A DNA stretch of 64,000 nucleotides. It comes from Ferroacidibacillus organovorans. Lineage in GTDB: Bacteria > Bacillota > Bacilli > Alicyclobacillales > SLC66. Below the pieces are notes generated by a model that had not been told where the DNA came from, ran no database searches, and saw only the letters and a list, made by a program, of their open reading frames with translations. The first letter of the stretch is position 1. Each line of letters starts with the position of its first letter. The position numbers and the translations under genes were made by a program. Below, piece after piece: positions 43,112 to 51,403 of this stretch. The stretch is from positions 1 to 64,000 of the forward strand of contig NZ_LSUQ01000008.1 in NCBI RefSeq assembly GCF_001642725.1. The letters run 5' to 3'.

Positions 43112-43210
43112 AGAGACGGGGGACGTATTTATAGGGGCGAATCTACCTGATGGTAGTAGGGAGCGATAAGCCACATCCCGAGCCCGACAACTAACCTCGT
43201 AGGATACAAA
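43112..43210 (+). promoter_or_regulatory. c-di-AMP (ydaO/yuaA-type) riboswitch, second copy
   Basis: Conserved blocks in order: GACGGGGGACG, AGGGGCGAATC, a stem ending GTAGGGAG, then CCCGAGCCCGACAACTAACC and TCGTAGGA. GATAAGCC (43165-43172) inside the leader can pair with GGCTTATC (43213-43220), which covers part of the ribosome binding site AAAGGGG, a plausible translational switch for the LysM/NlpC gene. Confidence 0.85.
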
Positions 43211-43221
43211 GGGGCTTATCC

Positions 43222-43950
43222 ATGCGCAAAGCAGTAGTATCGGCTGTCGTAGCCGCAATGTTTACTGTGTCACTTCCATCTATGGCATTCGCACACACCA
43301 AGCAAAGTAACCAGACTACCTATGCCGCAGCCGTCAATAACCGTTCTACACCGCAATACGTGACTGTACAACGTGGTAACACATTGTATGGTCTTGCAAG
43401 GGAACATCATACAACGGTCCGTAATTTGACACAGTGGAACCGTATTCGCTCCACTCAAATCCTACATATTGGTCAGCGCCTGATTGTGGGGTGGAATACC
43501 TCCGCCAAATCCCGCACGAATTCGTCGACCACACTGAGCAGCCGCAGTGAATCCATCAACAGCAATCTTTCCAGTGCAGTTCTCGGGGAAACCATTGCGA
43601 GGTACGCAACTCAGTTTCAGGGAGTGCCTTATTCGTGGGGTGGCGAGTCACCGAGCGGGTTTGACTGTTCAGGGCTAGTCCAATTCACGTTTGGTCATTC
43701 CGGTGTTCAACTGGAGCGAACCAGTTACAGTCAATTCCAACAAGGTCAGTCTGTCTCCCTCAATGATTTGTCGCCAGGCGATTTAGTTTTCTATGACACA
43801 AACGGACCTGGAGCGTCCCATGTAGGCATTTATGTCGGGAATGGCCAGTTTATTCACTCAGGCGGTAGTCACGTACAAATTGCAAGTATGAACAATTCCT
43901 ACTGGAGAGCACATTACATTGGTGCCAAACGGGTTACCAACTCTGTGTAA
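43222..43950 (+). CDS. secreted LysM-NlpC/P60 peptidoglycan endopeptidase
   Basis: 242 residues: signal peptide (to about residue 25, MAFAHT), one LysM domain (YVTVQRGNTLYGLAREHHTT...ILHIGQRLIVG), a Ser/Thr linker, and the NlpC/P60 domain from about 125 with catalytic FDCSGLVQFTFGHSG and SHVGIYVGNGQFIHSGG. LysM binds glycan, NlpC/P60 cuts the stem peptide. Controlled by the riboswitch upstream; terminator at 43982. A damaged paralogue lies at 49568-49935. Confidence 0.92.
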   Translation: MRKAVVSAVVAAMFTVSLPSMAFAHTKQSNQTTYAAAVNNRSTPQYVTVQRGNTLYGLAREHHTTVRNLTQWNRIRSTQILHIGQRLIVGWNTSAKSRTNSSTTLSSRSESINSNLSSAVLGETIARYATQFQGVPYSWGGESPSGFDCSGLVQFTFGHSGVQLERTSYSQFQQGQSVSLNDLSPGDLVFYDTNGPGASHVGIYVGNGQFIHSGGSHVQIASMNNSYWRAHYIGAKRVTNSV

Positions 43951-43981
43951 CTATGCCGCACTACACTTCGATATCAATGTG

Positions 43982-44005
43982 GGTCGGCACCATGCTGACC
44001 TTTTT
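43982..44005 (+). terminator. rho-independent terminator
   Basis: GGTCGGCA and TGCTGACC pair around CCA, followed by TTTTT; after the LysM-NlpC/P60 gene. A second hairpin (GGGGACCT, CGA, AGGTCCCC) follows at about 44011-44029. Confidence 0.8.
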
Positions 44006-44239
44006 ACTCAGGGGACCTCGAAGGTCCCCCTTAGTCTGTTCATCTGTGTAATCACAATCATTGAGCCATACGGCTTCGACTTCATATTTTTTTCATAATG
44101 GCCGTTTATACTAGAACTCGACTGGTAGGTTTCTCCTTATGTCAGATTTTTTCAAGATGCATTCGAATCGTAGCTAGGCAGAAAAAACATGAACCCCCTT
44201 CAAACACCCAAACAGGAACATTGTGAGGAGTGATTTCAC

Positions 44240-44428
44240 ATGAACGGAAAGAAACGCGTAGCGATTGCCGGAACGCTGATTGTTTTTGCCCTTGCAGGAT
44301 GTGGATCGGGCGGTGGCGATACCGGCAATTCGGGCGGTGGCATGGGTAACATGGACATGAGCAATGGGACGATGAATATGACCAATGGCACAATGGATAT
44401 GGGTAATCAAACAAATTCGACAAAGTAA
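44240..44428 (+). CDS. small Met/Asn-rich lipoprotein
   Basis: 62 residues: signal peptide with lipobox FALAGC, then GSGGGDTGNSGGGMGNMDMS and NGTMNMTNGTMDMGNQ. The MxM repeats are typical Cu(I)/Ag(I) binders of extracytoplasmic copper proteins. GAGGAGTG lies before the ATG. No neighbour on the same strand. Possibly a surface copper trap; no named family. Confidence 0.7.
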   Translation: MNGKKRVAIAGTLIVFALAGCGSGGGDTGNSGGGMGNMDMSNGTMNMTNGTMDMGNQTNSTK

Positions 44429-44554
44429 CCGGGTACGAGGGCCATCGTAAAACTGTCGTATGCGAAAAACGAGGTAGCCACTAAAAAGGCGGCCTCGTTC
44501 CTCCGTATGTTAGCCTCTATCCTTGGGTTAGGGGCACACTCTTCTCGTAGGGTA

Positions 44555-44960
44555 TTGACGGTATAGCACCGGAAAAAATGTGAAGAGTGCTCCCTTTTCT
44601 TTTGCTTGTGATAAACCTTGACAGTTGGTTTAACGACACCAGGCAACGATTCCTCCAGAACCGCCGAACAACAACTCTCCTGTCGTGGCCATCAATGTTG
44701 TCCTTTCACCGCCGACATAAATTAAATTTGTTTTTGATTTCTCACTACACTAATATCTTTGGCCAGAGACTTCCCACAGGCGTTTGGACAACCTGAATAC
44801 CCCACTCTCAGCGGAAATTGGGAGAGGTTTCTTAGCAATGGTCTCATCTAGCTTTCTCGCCACATCAATCCCTTTCCGCATTCCCCCCCATGCAACTCTG
44901 CAAACGTTTACGGTTGATATCCCATCCCTTATGGCGAAGTTGATGTGCGGCTCTGCGACT
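44555..44960 (-). pseudogene. broken copy of the sulfite/nitrite-reductase-domain gene
   Basis: Minus-strand pieces in changing frames follow the intact gene at 46565: GIDVARKLDETIAKKPLPIS, then VGYSGCPNACGKSLAKDIS, YVGGER-like words, and LPGVVKPTVKVYHKQKKREH with SHFFRC. At least two frameshifts and a stop separate them. A decayed paralogue of the gene 2 kb away. Confidence 0.65.
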
Positions 44961-45111
44961 GCCGTGGCCAGGATGCGCCGTGTACACTTAATCGATATTG
45001 CTTCAGGCTCACCCCACCAGCAGACAGCTAAGCCGGCTTGTGATAAAAGCTTGAGCGATTAAGAGAAGGAGTTAGGTCTGCGTCGTCAGTGCGATCTTTC
45101 GATTCCATGCT

Positions 45112-45416
45112 CTACCATGCAAGGCGTTCGACGCCGCTCCGGGTCGATACCAAATTTTTGAGCCACTCGAGCTGAGCGGCTAGCTTCCCAACCTTGGCAA
45201 TTCGTTCGACTTTTTGCTCCTGTACCTTTTGTTCCTTGGTGCCTTGTGCCCGTCCACAAATAGTCTGATGAAGTTCTCCGAGGCAACCTTCTGCCATTGG
45301 CTCAACTGCACGGGGATGGACACCGTACTGCGAAGCAATCTGTGCCATGGTTTTCTTTTCATTTAGTATTTCCTGAACAACAAGGGTTTGAATTTGAGTG
45401 TATACTGTTTTTTCAT
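45112..45416 (-). pseudogene. IS3-family orfA remnant, frameshifted
   Basis: From an ATG at 45416 the minus strand gives MKKQYTLKFK, then in shifted frames VVQEILNEKKTMAQIASQYG, VASENFIRLFVDGHKAPRNK, QEQKVERIAK and GKLAAQLEWLK: the helix-turn-helix protein OrfA of IS3-type elements. No orfB follows. Confidence 0.65.
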
Positions 45417-45917
45417 AGGCTTAGCGCAACTCAACTGTCCTCCTATCAGGTGTTGTCCAGTTTTACGGGCCACCATACCAGGACCACCAAAGTAGGTTTC
45501 ATCCATCTCGACGATGCCAGACAACACGTACTGTTCATCTCGTGAACCCATAGCGTAGCGGATTTTGTGTAACATGAGCCACGCTGTTTTGTAGCTCACA
45601 TCCAATTCTCGTGCAAGCGCCAGCGCAGATATACCACGCTTGTCGTGCGCCACGAGAAATAGCGCCCAGAACCAAATGCGCAGTGGTGTGCGAGTTTTGT
45701 GTAGAATGGTTCCAGCTATGAGCGATGATTGATGACGACATGCCGTACATTGAAACAAGACTCGTTCTGAAATCAAATAATACTTATCGTGTCCGCAACT
45801 CGGACAGCGAAATCCGTTAGGAAAGCGTATTGAAAAAAGGTGCTGACGGCACTCATCATCCGATTTGAACTTCTGTTGGAATGTGCGAAGTGTTAAATAT
45901 GACTGCTTCATGGTCAT
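45417..45917 (-). pseudogene. IS1595-family transposase, truncated
   Basis: N-terminal about 165 residues of an IS1595-type transposase: zinc ribbon (FRCPSCGHDKYYLISERVLF, QCTACRHQSSLIAGTI), helix-turn-helix (LARELDVSYKTAWLMLHKIR) and the start of the catalytic core (GIVEMDETYFGG). It is fused to the IS3 orfA remnant at 45416 and lacks the rest of the DDE domain, so inactive. Confidence 0.75.
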
Positions 45918-46564
45918 CTCTCGTTTCCATGGAAGATAAGACCATTATACCAAACGTACGTTCGCAACACTACCAAGCTGAGCTAACGGAATAGCCACGT
46001 TCGGGAATATTACGTTTACATGATTTGTCCCTATCTTTGGACACTGTGAAATTTCAGTTATTTCTGGTCGCTCCTGATAAACGTGAGAAAGAAATCAAGG
46101 CTCAACTTCTGCGTCCGTCATTCCAACAAACACTCGAAATGCTGTCCTACATCGTCTTTTCCGATCTTAGATGCGACTGTGACGCAATGTGCAAATATGG
46201 TGCCGATGCGTCCGTCCTCAGCAAAATCTCCAAAGTTGTATAGCTCGCGCGAACTTTGATTCAAGCGCATACTTTCTTCACATTTGTCGATTATGATAAG
46301 ACCTCAGCCGGGAGATACATCCCCGTATTTTGGTGGCGATTGCAATTGGCTGCCAAATTGGCAACAAGGTAATTGGTTTAGCTTGCCTACCTGGCAAGTC
46401 CCAATGCATTACGCCACACGTCAGTAAAAATTCGGTCTGACTACACTATATATCCGCAATACGGCTGTCGAATCCGTTTCTGCAATGACCGCCAGAACTA
46501 AGGTGCGAATAATCAAAACTTAGTGGCTCACCGGGGATGTGACATCCCCCAGTGTAGTTGATTT
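45918..46564. other. region with one doubtful gene fragment
   Basis: About 650 bases. A plus-strand frame at 46025-46243 (TTG start, 72 residues) reads VKFQLFLVAPDKREKEIKAQ and LLRPSFQQ...SYIVFSDLRC, recalling the C-terminus of some restriction-related proteins (LVAPD.R...RPTF...Y..LR), but similarity is short. No other gene seen. Confidence 0.3.
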
Positions 46565-46969
46565 TCATATTGCCAATTCATTTCGTAGAGCATCCAACCC
46601 AAAGCGTTTCAAAAAGTGGGAAAACCGCTCCCGCTTCCTTCCGTTCTTCTGATAAACCTTAACGATTTGATTCACAACGCCTGGTAACAAATCGCTAGTG
46701 ACTTTTTCCATTATTAATTTCCCTGACGAGGCATTCAATGTTTTCGTCTCACCACCGACATATACATTGAATGTGTCTTTTATTTTTACAATACCGATGT
46801 CCTTAGACAATGATTCTCCACATGCGTTGGGGCAACCAGAATACCCCACTCTCATCGGGAACGGGACAGACATACCTGCGATTGCCTTATCCAACTCTCT
46901 TGCAGCTTCAAGACCTTCGGATTCAGCGCCTTTACAAAAATTGCAGACGGCAAGATTTTTACTTTGCAC
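46565..46969 (-). CDS. small sulfite/nitrite-reductase-domain protein
   Basis: About 134 residues corresponding to a single C-terminal (siroheme/4Fe-4S) half of nitrite and sulfite reductases: CNFCKGAESEGLEAARELDK and MRVGYSGCPNACGESLSKDI supply the cluster cysteines, with KDTFNVYVGGETKTL after. Too short for an active reductase; such stand-alone proteins exist in Bacilli with unknown roles. GTG at 46984 overlaps AAGGAGG, so the GTG at 46969 is more likely. A decayed copy lies at 44555-44960. Confidence 0.65.
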   Translation of the reverse strand: MQSKNLAVCNFCKGAESEGLEAARELDKAIAGMSVPFPMRVGYSGCPNACGESLSKDIGIVKIKDTFNVYVGGETKTLNASSGKLIMEKVTSDLLPGVVNQIVKVYQKNGRKRERFSHFLKRFGLDALRNELAI

Positions 46970-46984
46970 ATTTATACAACACAC

Positions 46985-47207
46985 CTCCTTGATCTGAATC
47001 GTTCAAATGTCTGGACTCTCCGTTCATTATATCCGACTCTTATATGGCTGTGACTCACACGGTAGGATGAGGCTGATTACTAAGGGAACATGAGCTCTGT
47101 CATTCCGTGAGTTGTTCAAAATCCCGTTCAGTGTGGGCGTGTCACCGGCACAACTTGGCTATCGATTACCGCCCTTCAACATGCCGTCTCGAATCGTTGG
47201 CATGATA
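46985..47207. other. intergenic stretch left of the Tn3-type end
   Basis: About 220 bases. The plus strand at 47130-47207 reads VGVSPAQLGYRLPPFNMP, like the start of the mature TlpA protein at 41439 (APQIGYRMPPFTLP), possibly a scrap of a thioredoxin gene cut by the transposon end. Too short to call a gene. Confidence 0.3.
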
Positions 47208-47281
47208 GGGGCACCGCTAACAAAATGACGCAAAACCCACGCTAAGACAATTTATGGAATAAAACATACGGTTTTTCTACT

Positions 47282-47740
47282 CTAAGCATCTTTCTCTCGG
47301 GTTCTAAGCGGTCTCAACGCATTCTCGGTAGTCGGTGGATTTGTATTGAAAGTGTACTCTCCAAGAAAATTGATGTGCTCCCATCCTAATGGGGAAATGT
47401 GATTTAGCAGTTCTTCGTGAAGTACCCCTTTCTTCGTTTGGAATTCTGTGGCCTTAGTCAAATAGAGGGTATTCCAGACGCTAATCGCATTAATCAAGAT
47501 ATTTAATGCGCTCGCGCGTTGGAGCTGATCCTGTAGGGCTCTCTCACGTAGTTCCCCATGCTTCCCGAAGAAGATGGCTCTGGCCAATGCATTCATCGCC
47601 TCACCTTTATTTAGCCCTCGGTGAATTCTTCGTCTCATGGATTCGCTTGAAACGTAATCCAAAATGAAAATCGTCTTTTCGATCCGCCCATCTCACGAAG
47701 TGCAGTAGCTAAACTGTTTTGCCGCGAGTATGAACCGAGT
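47282..47740 (-). pseudogene. Tn3-family transposase tnpA, C-terminal remnant
   Basis: GSYSRQNSLATALREMG, then a one-base deletion, then EKTIFILDYVSSES, RIHRGLNKGEAMNALARAIF, FGKHGELRERALQDQLQRAS, SPLGWEHINFLGEYTFN. This is the end of a Tn3-family TnpA (full length about 980 residues). Only about 150 codons are left. Its place beside the inverted repeat is the normal one. Confidence 0.85.
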
Positions 47741-47865
47741 TCCTCATGATTATGCGGTGTGTTCGCTGCTCTTCTTGTGGAGCAAACGGACATGAGTTCA
47801 GTAAGAAACCGGAGGACACAACGATGTCCCATAATTGCTGGCGTCCCTTTCAAGTAAGAAAAGAC

Positions 47866-47892
47866 ATACCATCAAGGATATGTCTTCTCAAA
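47866..47892 (-). terminator. terminator of the copy-2 transporter gene
   Basis: On the minus strand AAGACATA, a 10-base loop, TATGTCTT, then TTCTT, directly after the transporter stop codon. Confidence 0.6.
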
Positions 47893-47898
47893 GAAACA

Positions 47899-48768
47899 CT
47901 ACAGGTCTGATACTTTACTAACTTGTCTCATGGCTCGCCAGATTGAGTAACCACCGGCACCACCTACAACCAAAATAATTAATAATAAGGCAACGTTGAT
48001 TGAATCAAGGTTGTAGATGTGCAACCCTGTCGGAAGAGCCCAGTCTGCCAGTTTCGGATCTAACAATTCAATAGCCCCTGCTGCAGCAAACAATATACCT
48101 CCAATGAGCAGCGTGTTCCCGGCAACGAATCGTCCTATAAACGCTTTGGCTTTGTCCCCCAGCTTCCTACTCTCAATCCATCGCCCAAACACGGCCCCAA
48201 TCACAATCTGCATCAATAAAGTGCCAAGTCCATATAGTAGTCCAGGTAAGAATGCCACCCATGCACTTGGCATACGAGGCGAAATTACGGTGTATATGAT
48301 GGTTGCGAACGCACCTGTTCCCCATCCTGCGATAAATCCATGAATCAATGCTAGTTTTACGGGCACCACTTCTTTATCAGTTGGAAGCGACGGCGTCAGC
48401 CGTTCTAACCACGGAAACAGATGCAGCGTTTTATTTCTATAAAGTATGAAGTACCCTGACAGCAGCATGACAACGCCGACAATGACGTACACAATCTGCT
48501 CAACACCTTGTCGCATGAGAAACCCAGCTAAAGCGAAGTACGCTAATTCGGATGCGATAGCCCGCTGCAACGTGAAGGCAAGTGAGAAAAACAAACCGGC
48601 TCGCATTCCACCACGCGTACTGTAACTTCCAATGGAGTAGCTGAATGTAATGGGCCAGGTGTGCTCATCCGGCGTAATACCGTGAACAATACCCATGAGA
48701 AAAACCGTAACTAAATCAATTAACCACGTAATGTGGTGGGGATCGTACCAAAAGTTCAATGAGTGCAC
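47899..48768 (-). CDS. HGITPDEH-type membrane transporter (copy 2)
   Basis: 289 residues, closely similar along its length to the protein at 36393 (shared MxHGITPDEHTWPITFSY, GSYST+GGMRAG, GDKAKAFIGR+VAGNTLL and HIYNLDSINVALLL). H-x4-DEH in the first helix suggests a NiCoT/UreH-like metal permease. The GTG start overlaps the end of the Fur gene by 13 bases; a TTG at 48759 is possible. Lies inside the Tn3-type element. Confidence 0.78.
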   Translation of the reverse strand: MHSLNFWYDPHHITWLIDLVTVFLMGIVHGITPDEHTWPITFSYSIGSYSTRGGMRAGLFFSLAFTLQRAIASELAYFALAGFLMRQGVEQIVYVIVGVVMLLSGYFILYRNKTLHLFPWLERLTPSLPTDKEVVPVKLALIHGFIAGWGTGAFATIIYTVISPRMPSAWVAFLPGLLYGLGTLLMQIVIGAVFGRWIESRKLGDKAKAFIGRFVAGNTLLIGGILFAAAGAIELLDPKLADWALPTGLHIYNLDSINVALLLIILVVGGAGGYSIWRAMRQVSKVSDL

Positions 48769-49181
48769 CCCGCATCGTTTGCAGTCTGGCAGTCAGAACA
48801 CGTTCCATACAAGTCGGAACGATGACTGCTTACACGGAAGTTGTCAGGCACATCAAACGAGGGACAGCTACCTTGAATATCCATTACCCTGTGGCAGGAC
48901 AGACAAACGAAATGATGATGATGTTCACACCCGCAATAGGCATAAAAAATCGTTCCGTCTACAAGAAATGGTGTCGCGACACCCACCTTGGTAAGCACTT
49001 CGAGCAATCTGTAAACTGTTGTTAGGCCAATATTTATATCGTGTTTATCCGCCAATTCATATAGCTGACTTGGGGTCAACATCGAAGATGATGAAGCAAA
49101 CACGTCCAAAAGGCTCTCGCGTTCGCTAGTTAAACGAAATTTCTGACCGTTTAATAGCTCTTTAATTTGCAATTTATCCAT
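48756..49181 (-). CDS. Fur-family regulator (copy 2)
   Basis: 141 residues. Winged helix (GQKFRLTSERESLLDVFASS, GLTTVYRLLEVLTKVGVA) and metal site CGCEHHHHFVCLSCHRVMDI, with the structural CxxC intact (YGTCSDC), unlike copy 1. AAGGTGTGG lies before the ATG. Two palindromes upstream (49201-49223 and 49252-49276) are its likely operators. Confidence 0.87.
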   Translation of the reverse strand: MDKLQIKELLNGQKFRLTSERESLLDVFASSSSMLTPSQLYELADKHDINIGLTTVYRLLEVLTKVGVATPFLVDGTIFYAYCGCEHHHHFVCLSCHRVMDIQGSCPSFDVPDNFRVSSHRSDLYGTCSDCQTANDAGCTH

Positions 49182-49200
49182 AAGACCACACCTTGTTCAT

Positions 49201-49276
49201 TTATAGAAAGTAATTTTCTATAACAATATAAGCGGAAATATTGATGTCGTCAATATAGAAAATGATTTTCAATATT
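49201..49276. promoter_or_regulatory. two Fur-type boxes upstream of the copy-2 regulator
   Basis: Box A is a palindrome TTATAGAAA-GTAAT-TTTCTATAA (49201-49223). Box B (49252-49276) is AATATAGAAAATGATTTTC plus AATATT, palindromic but for one or two positions. Their GAAAAT/ATTTTC cores match the single box of copy 1. Confidence 0.65.
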
Positions 49277-49567
49277 TCCGGTGATCGGGTTAAGACGCAA
49301 GATTTCACGTCTTATCAGCGTAGCATCGAGGAGTACTTACTGGCGAAACGAGGGAGTATCCGTTGCGGGGTCCTTGTTGCATTTACGGGTGCGATAGTGC
49401 AATATCGGCTATCACATAGATGCGAATGAATATACGAAGGTATACATATGACCGCGTTTTCTTCATATTTCGCACCATCAGCAAGATGCTTAGAGTTCAA
49501 AAGACAACTTCCAAACTCCATAAATTGTCTTAGCGTGGGTTTTGCGTTATTTTGTTGGCGGTACCCC

Positions 49568-49935
49568 ATATTGGGCAACGATTAATTATGGGTTGGATTA
49601 CATCACGTAGTTCGACGACCACTACCCGATCAACCACGTTAAGCGGGCGCAGCGAATCCTTGAGCAGTGGTCTTTCTGATGCTGTTCTTGGAGATAGCAA
49701 TGCAAGATACGCTACTCAGTTTCAAGGCGTACCTTATTCCTGGAGTGGCGTCTTGTTGCCCGGCGTTCTGATATTCTTTGATGCGAACGGACCTGGCGCA
49801 TCACATGTCGGCATTTACATCGGAAACGTCCATTTTGTCCATTCTGGTGGCAGAGCTGTAAGCGTTACGGACGTTAGCAATCCATACTGGAGGGTCTATT
49901 TTGTTGGTGCCAAGCGAATCACGGATTCTGTGTAA
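49568..49935 (+). pseudogene. LysM-NlpC/P60 gene remnant
   Basis: Begins at the Tn3-type end inside the LysM domain (HIGQRLIMGWITS, as HIGQRLIVGWNTS in the intact gene at 43222), continues through ARYATQFQGVPYSW and then jumps to GVLIFFDANGPGASHVGIYI. About 40 codons containing the catalytic Cys (DCSG) and following helix are deleted. Signal peptide, riboswitch and most of LysM are missing too, so it cannot be active. Confidence 0.8.
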
Positions 49936-50102
49936 CGGTGTTATTATAAGGCTCATGCCGGCCGAATATCGACGTTAGTCGGTGCGAAGACAGGCCATGG
50001 CGAGGGAAAACCGGTGGTTCCCTTCAATTGAATAAATCTTCACCACTAAGATGGATAGACTTATCTGAACAGCAGTAGAGCCCCTCATGCACGGCATCAT
50101 AC

Positions 50103-51343
50103 TTACCGTTGTGATATTTCTGCTTCAAAGTTCTTCGTATAGGTCTGCATTGATATTCCAAAATTAGATAGAAAGCTCTTCTCCGTCCCATTCTTTGCCC
50201 CTTCTATAAATTCCCGATATTTAGTTAGCCCGTACCTCTGGACGAGTTCATGAACAGCGCGGTAATCTTCCCATTCCACATTATAAGATGCATTGAGGAT
50301 GTCCCTTTCCGAGGCGGAGAGTGGAAGCAATTGCCCACTTTGTGCAGCCCGCCGCAGTTGTTCATTATTTGCATGTATAATCTGATCAGCCTCCACTGAA
50401 CTGACCTTCCTTTGTGCATCCATACCATCAAACCAAGCAGTCCCCTCATTCACCCATGTTGGGACTGAATCGCTTATTCCTTCTTGATTGAACACAGCAT
50501 GTGTTACTTCGTGTGTAAAAATATTGGCTAAATCTGAGTTGCTCTGTAGAGCGGCCCAGTTAATCCATATATCAGAACCAGCTGTAATTCCGCCCGTTTT
50601 TGCAGCCATGCTCAATATGTCTTGAGAACCCACACCCGCCATTGCTAAGGCAGCCGCGTAACTTTGCTTTGAAGAAAACAGGGCAATATTCGTATTCTGT
50701 GGAGTAACGCCTAAATTTTCCTTAAGAATAGAGACTGACACTTGTGTTAAAATACTCGCCCCCAGTTTCAATTCTCTTTCTGATACCTGATCGTCTCCAG
50801 CCGCAATACTTACCCCGTTTGGAAGATGCACGGTCCTTCCTTGATTTACATTAGGCAGTTGATTGATGTTATACAGACGTGTTATATTGGGATCCATGAA
50901 TTTCCCTAATTGTGTCCATTGCTCCGCGACTTTGTTCAGTTGTTTATGTAACTGCGGTTGCTTCGATAAACTCAATGCCACCCAATTCTTCAACGGTGTA
51001 TAGACATGGGTTTGCAACATTCGGTAGGGAGCGGATTTTTCGACAATATCGGCCAACGGAGTAATGGAAACAAGTTGTAACACCAGGAACACCAGTCCAC
51101 CGAAAACAACTGCGCGAACCGCCCCAACAACCGAACCAATCAAGGCGCCCAACAATCGACTGCGCCCAATTGAGGCAGGTAATTGGCGCGGGATAAATAT
51201 GGTCAACTTTTGCAGTGCATGGTTTGAAGTCTCCGATATCACTAAATAAATAATGAAAAATACTATTGTGCGGACTATCCCTGGAATTCCCTGCCAAAGT
51301 TGAACTGCACGTTCTCCCCATAGTGGATAATGGTTTTTGGACT
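50103..51343 (-). pseudogene. CvpA-metallopeptidase gene, 3' part (5' part at 55361-55561)
   Basis: The frame runs from codons HYPLWGERAV near 51335 through the last CvpA helices (GALIGSVVGAVRAVVFGGLV) into a large extracellular domain with FTHEVTHAVFNQEG (HExxH) and WVNEGTAWFDG (third zinc ligand), a gluzincin peptidase of MA type. A GTG at 51242 could restart translation. The first ~65 residues are found 4 kb away, beyond an IS complex. A CvpA-peptidase fusion is itself unusual. If translated, the 379-residue product would lack the first helices. Confidence 0.75.
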
Positions 51344-51403
51344 AAACCGCTACGCGGTGGTAAAAAACCGTCCCCTCCATTAACTGGTGCCTGTTGAAGT
51401 TAC

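Larger units (their letters stand above)
47208..49567. mobile_element. Tn3-type element (non-autonomous) carrying a Fur-transporter module
   Basis: The two ends are inverted copies: GGGGCACCGCTAACAAAATG... from 47208, and its reverse complement (GGGGTACCGCCAACAAAATA...) ending at 49567. About 46 of 50 positions match, through ACGCTAAGACAATTTATGG, in the style of Tn3/Tn4430/Tn917 ends (GGGG...ACGCTAAG). A tnpA 3' fragment lies 25 bases inside the left end. Between are a complete Fur-family gene and transporter. The 5-base flanks (TGATA and ATATT) differ, so no target duplication remains. Confidence 0.75.

Noticed and set aside
47130-47207. Thioredoxin-like peptide VGVSPAQLGYRLPPF
   Set aside because: Resembles the TlpA protein at 41439 over about 15 residues only; too short to claim a gene.
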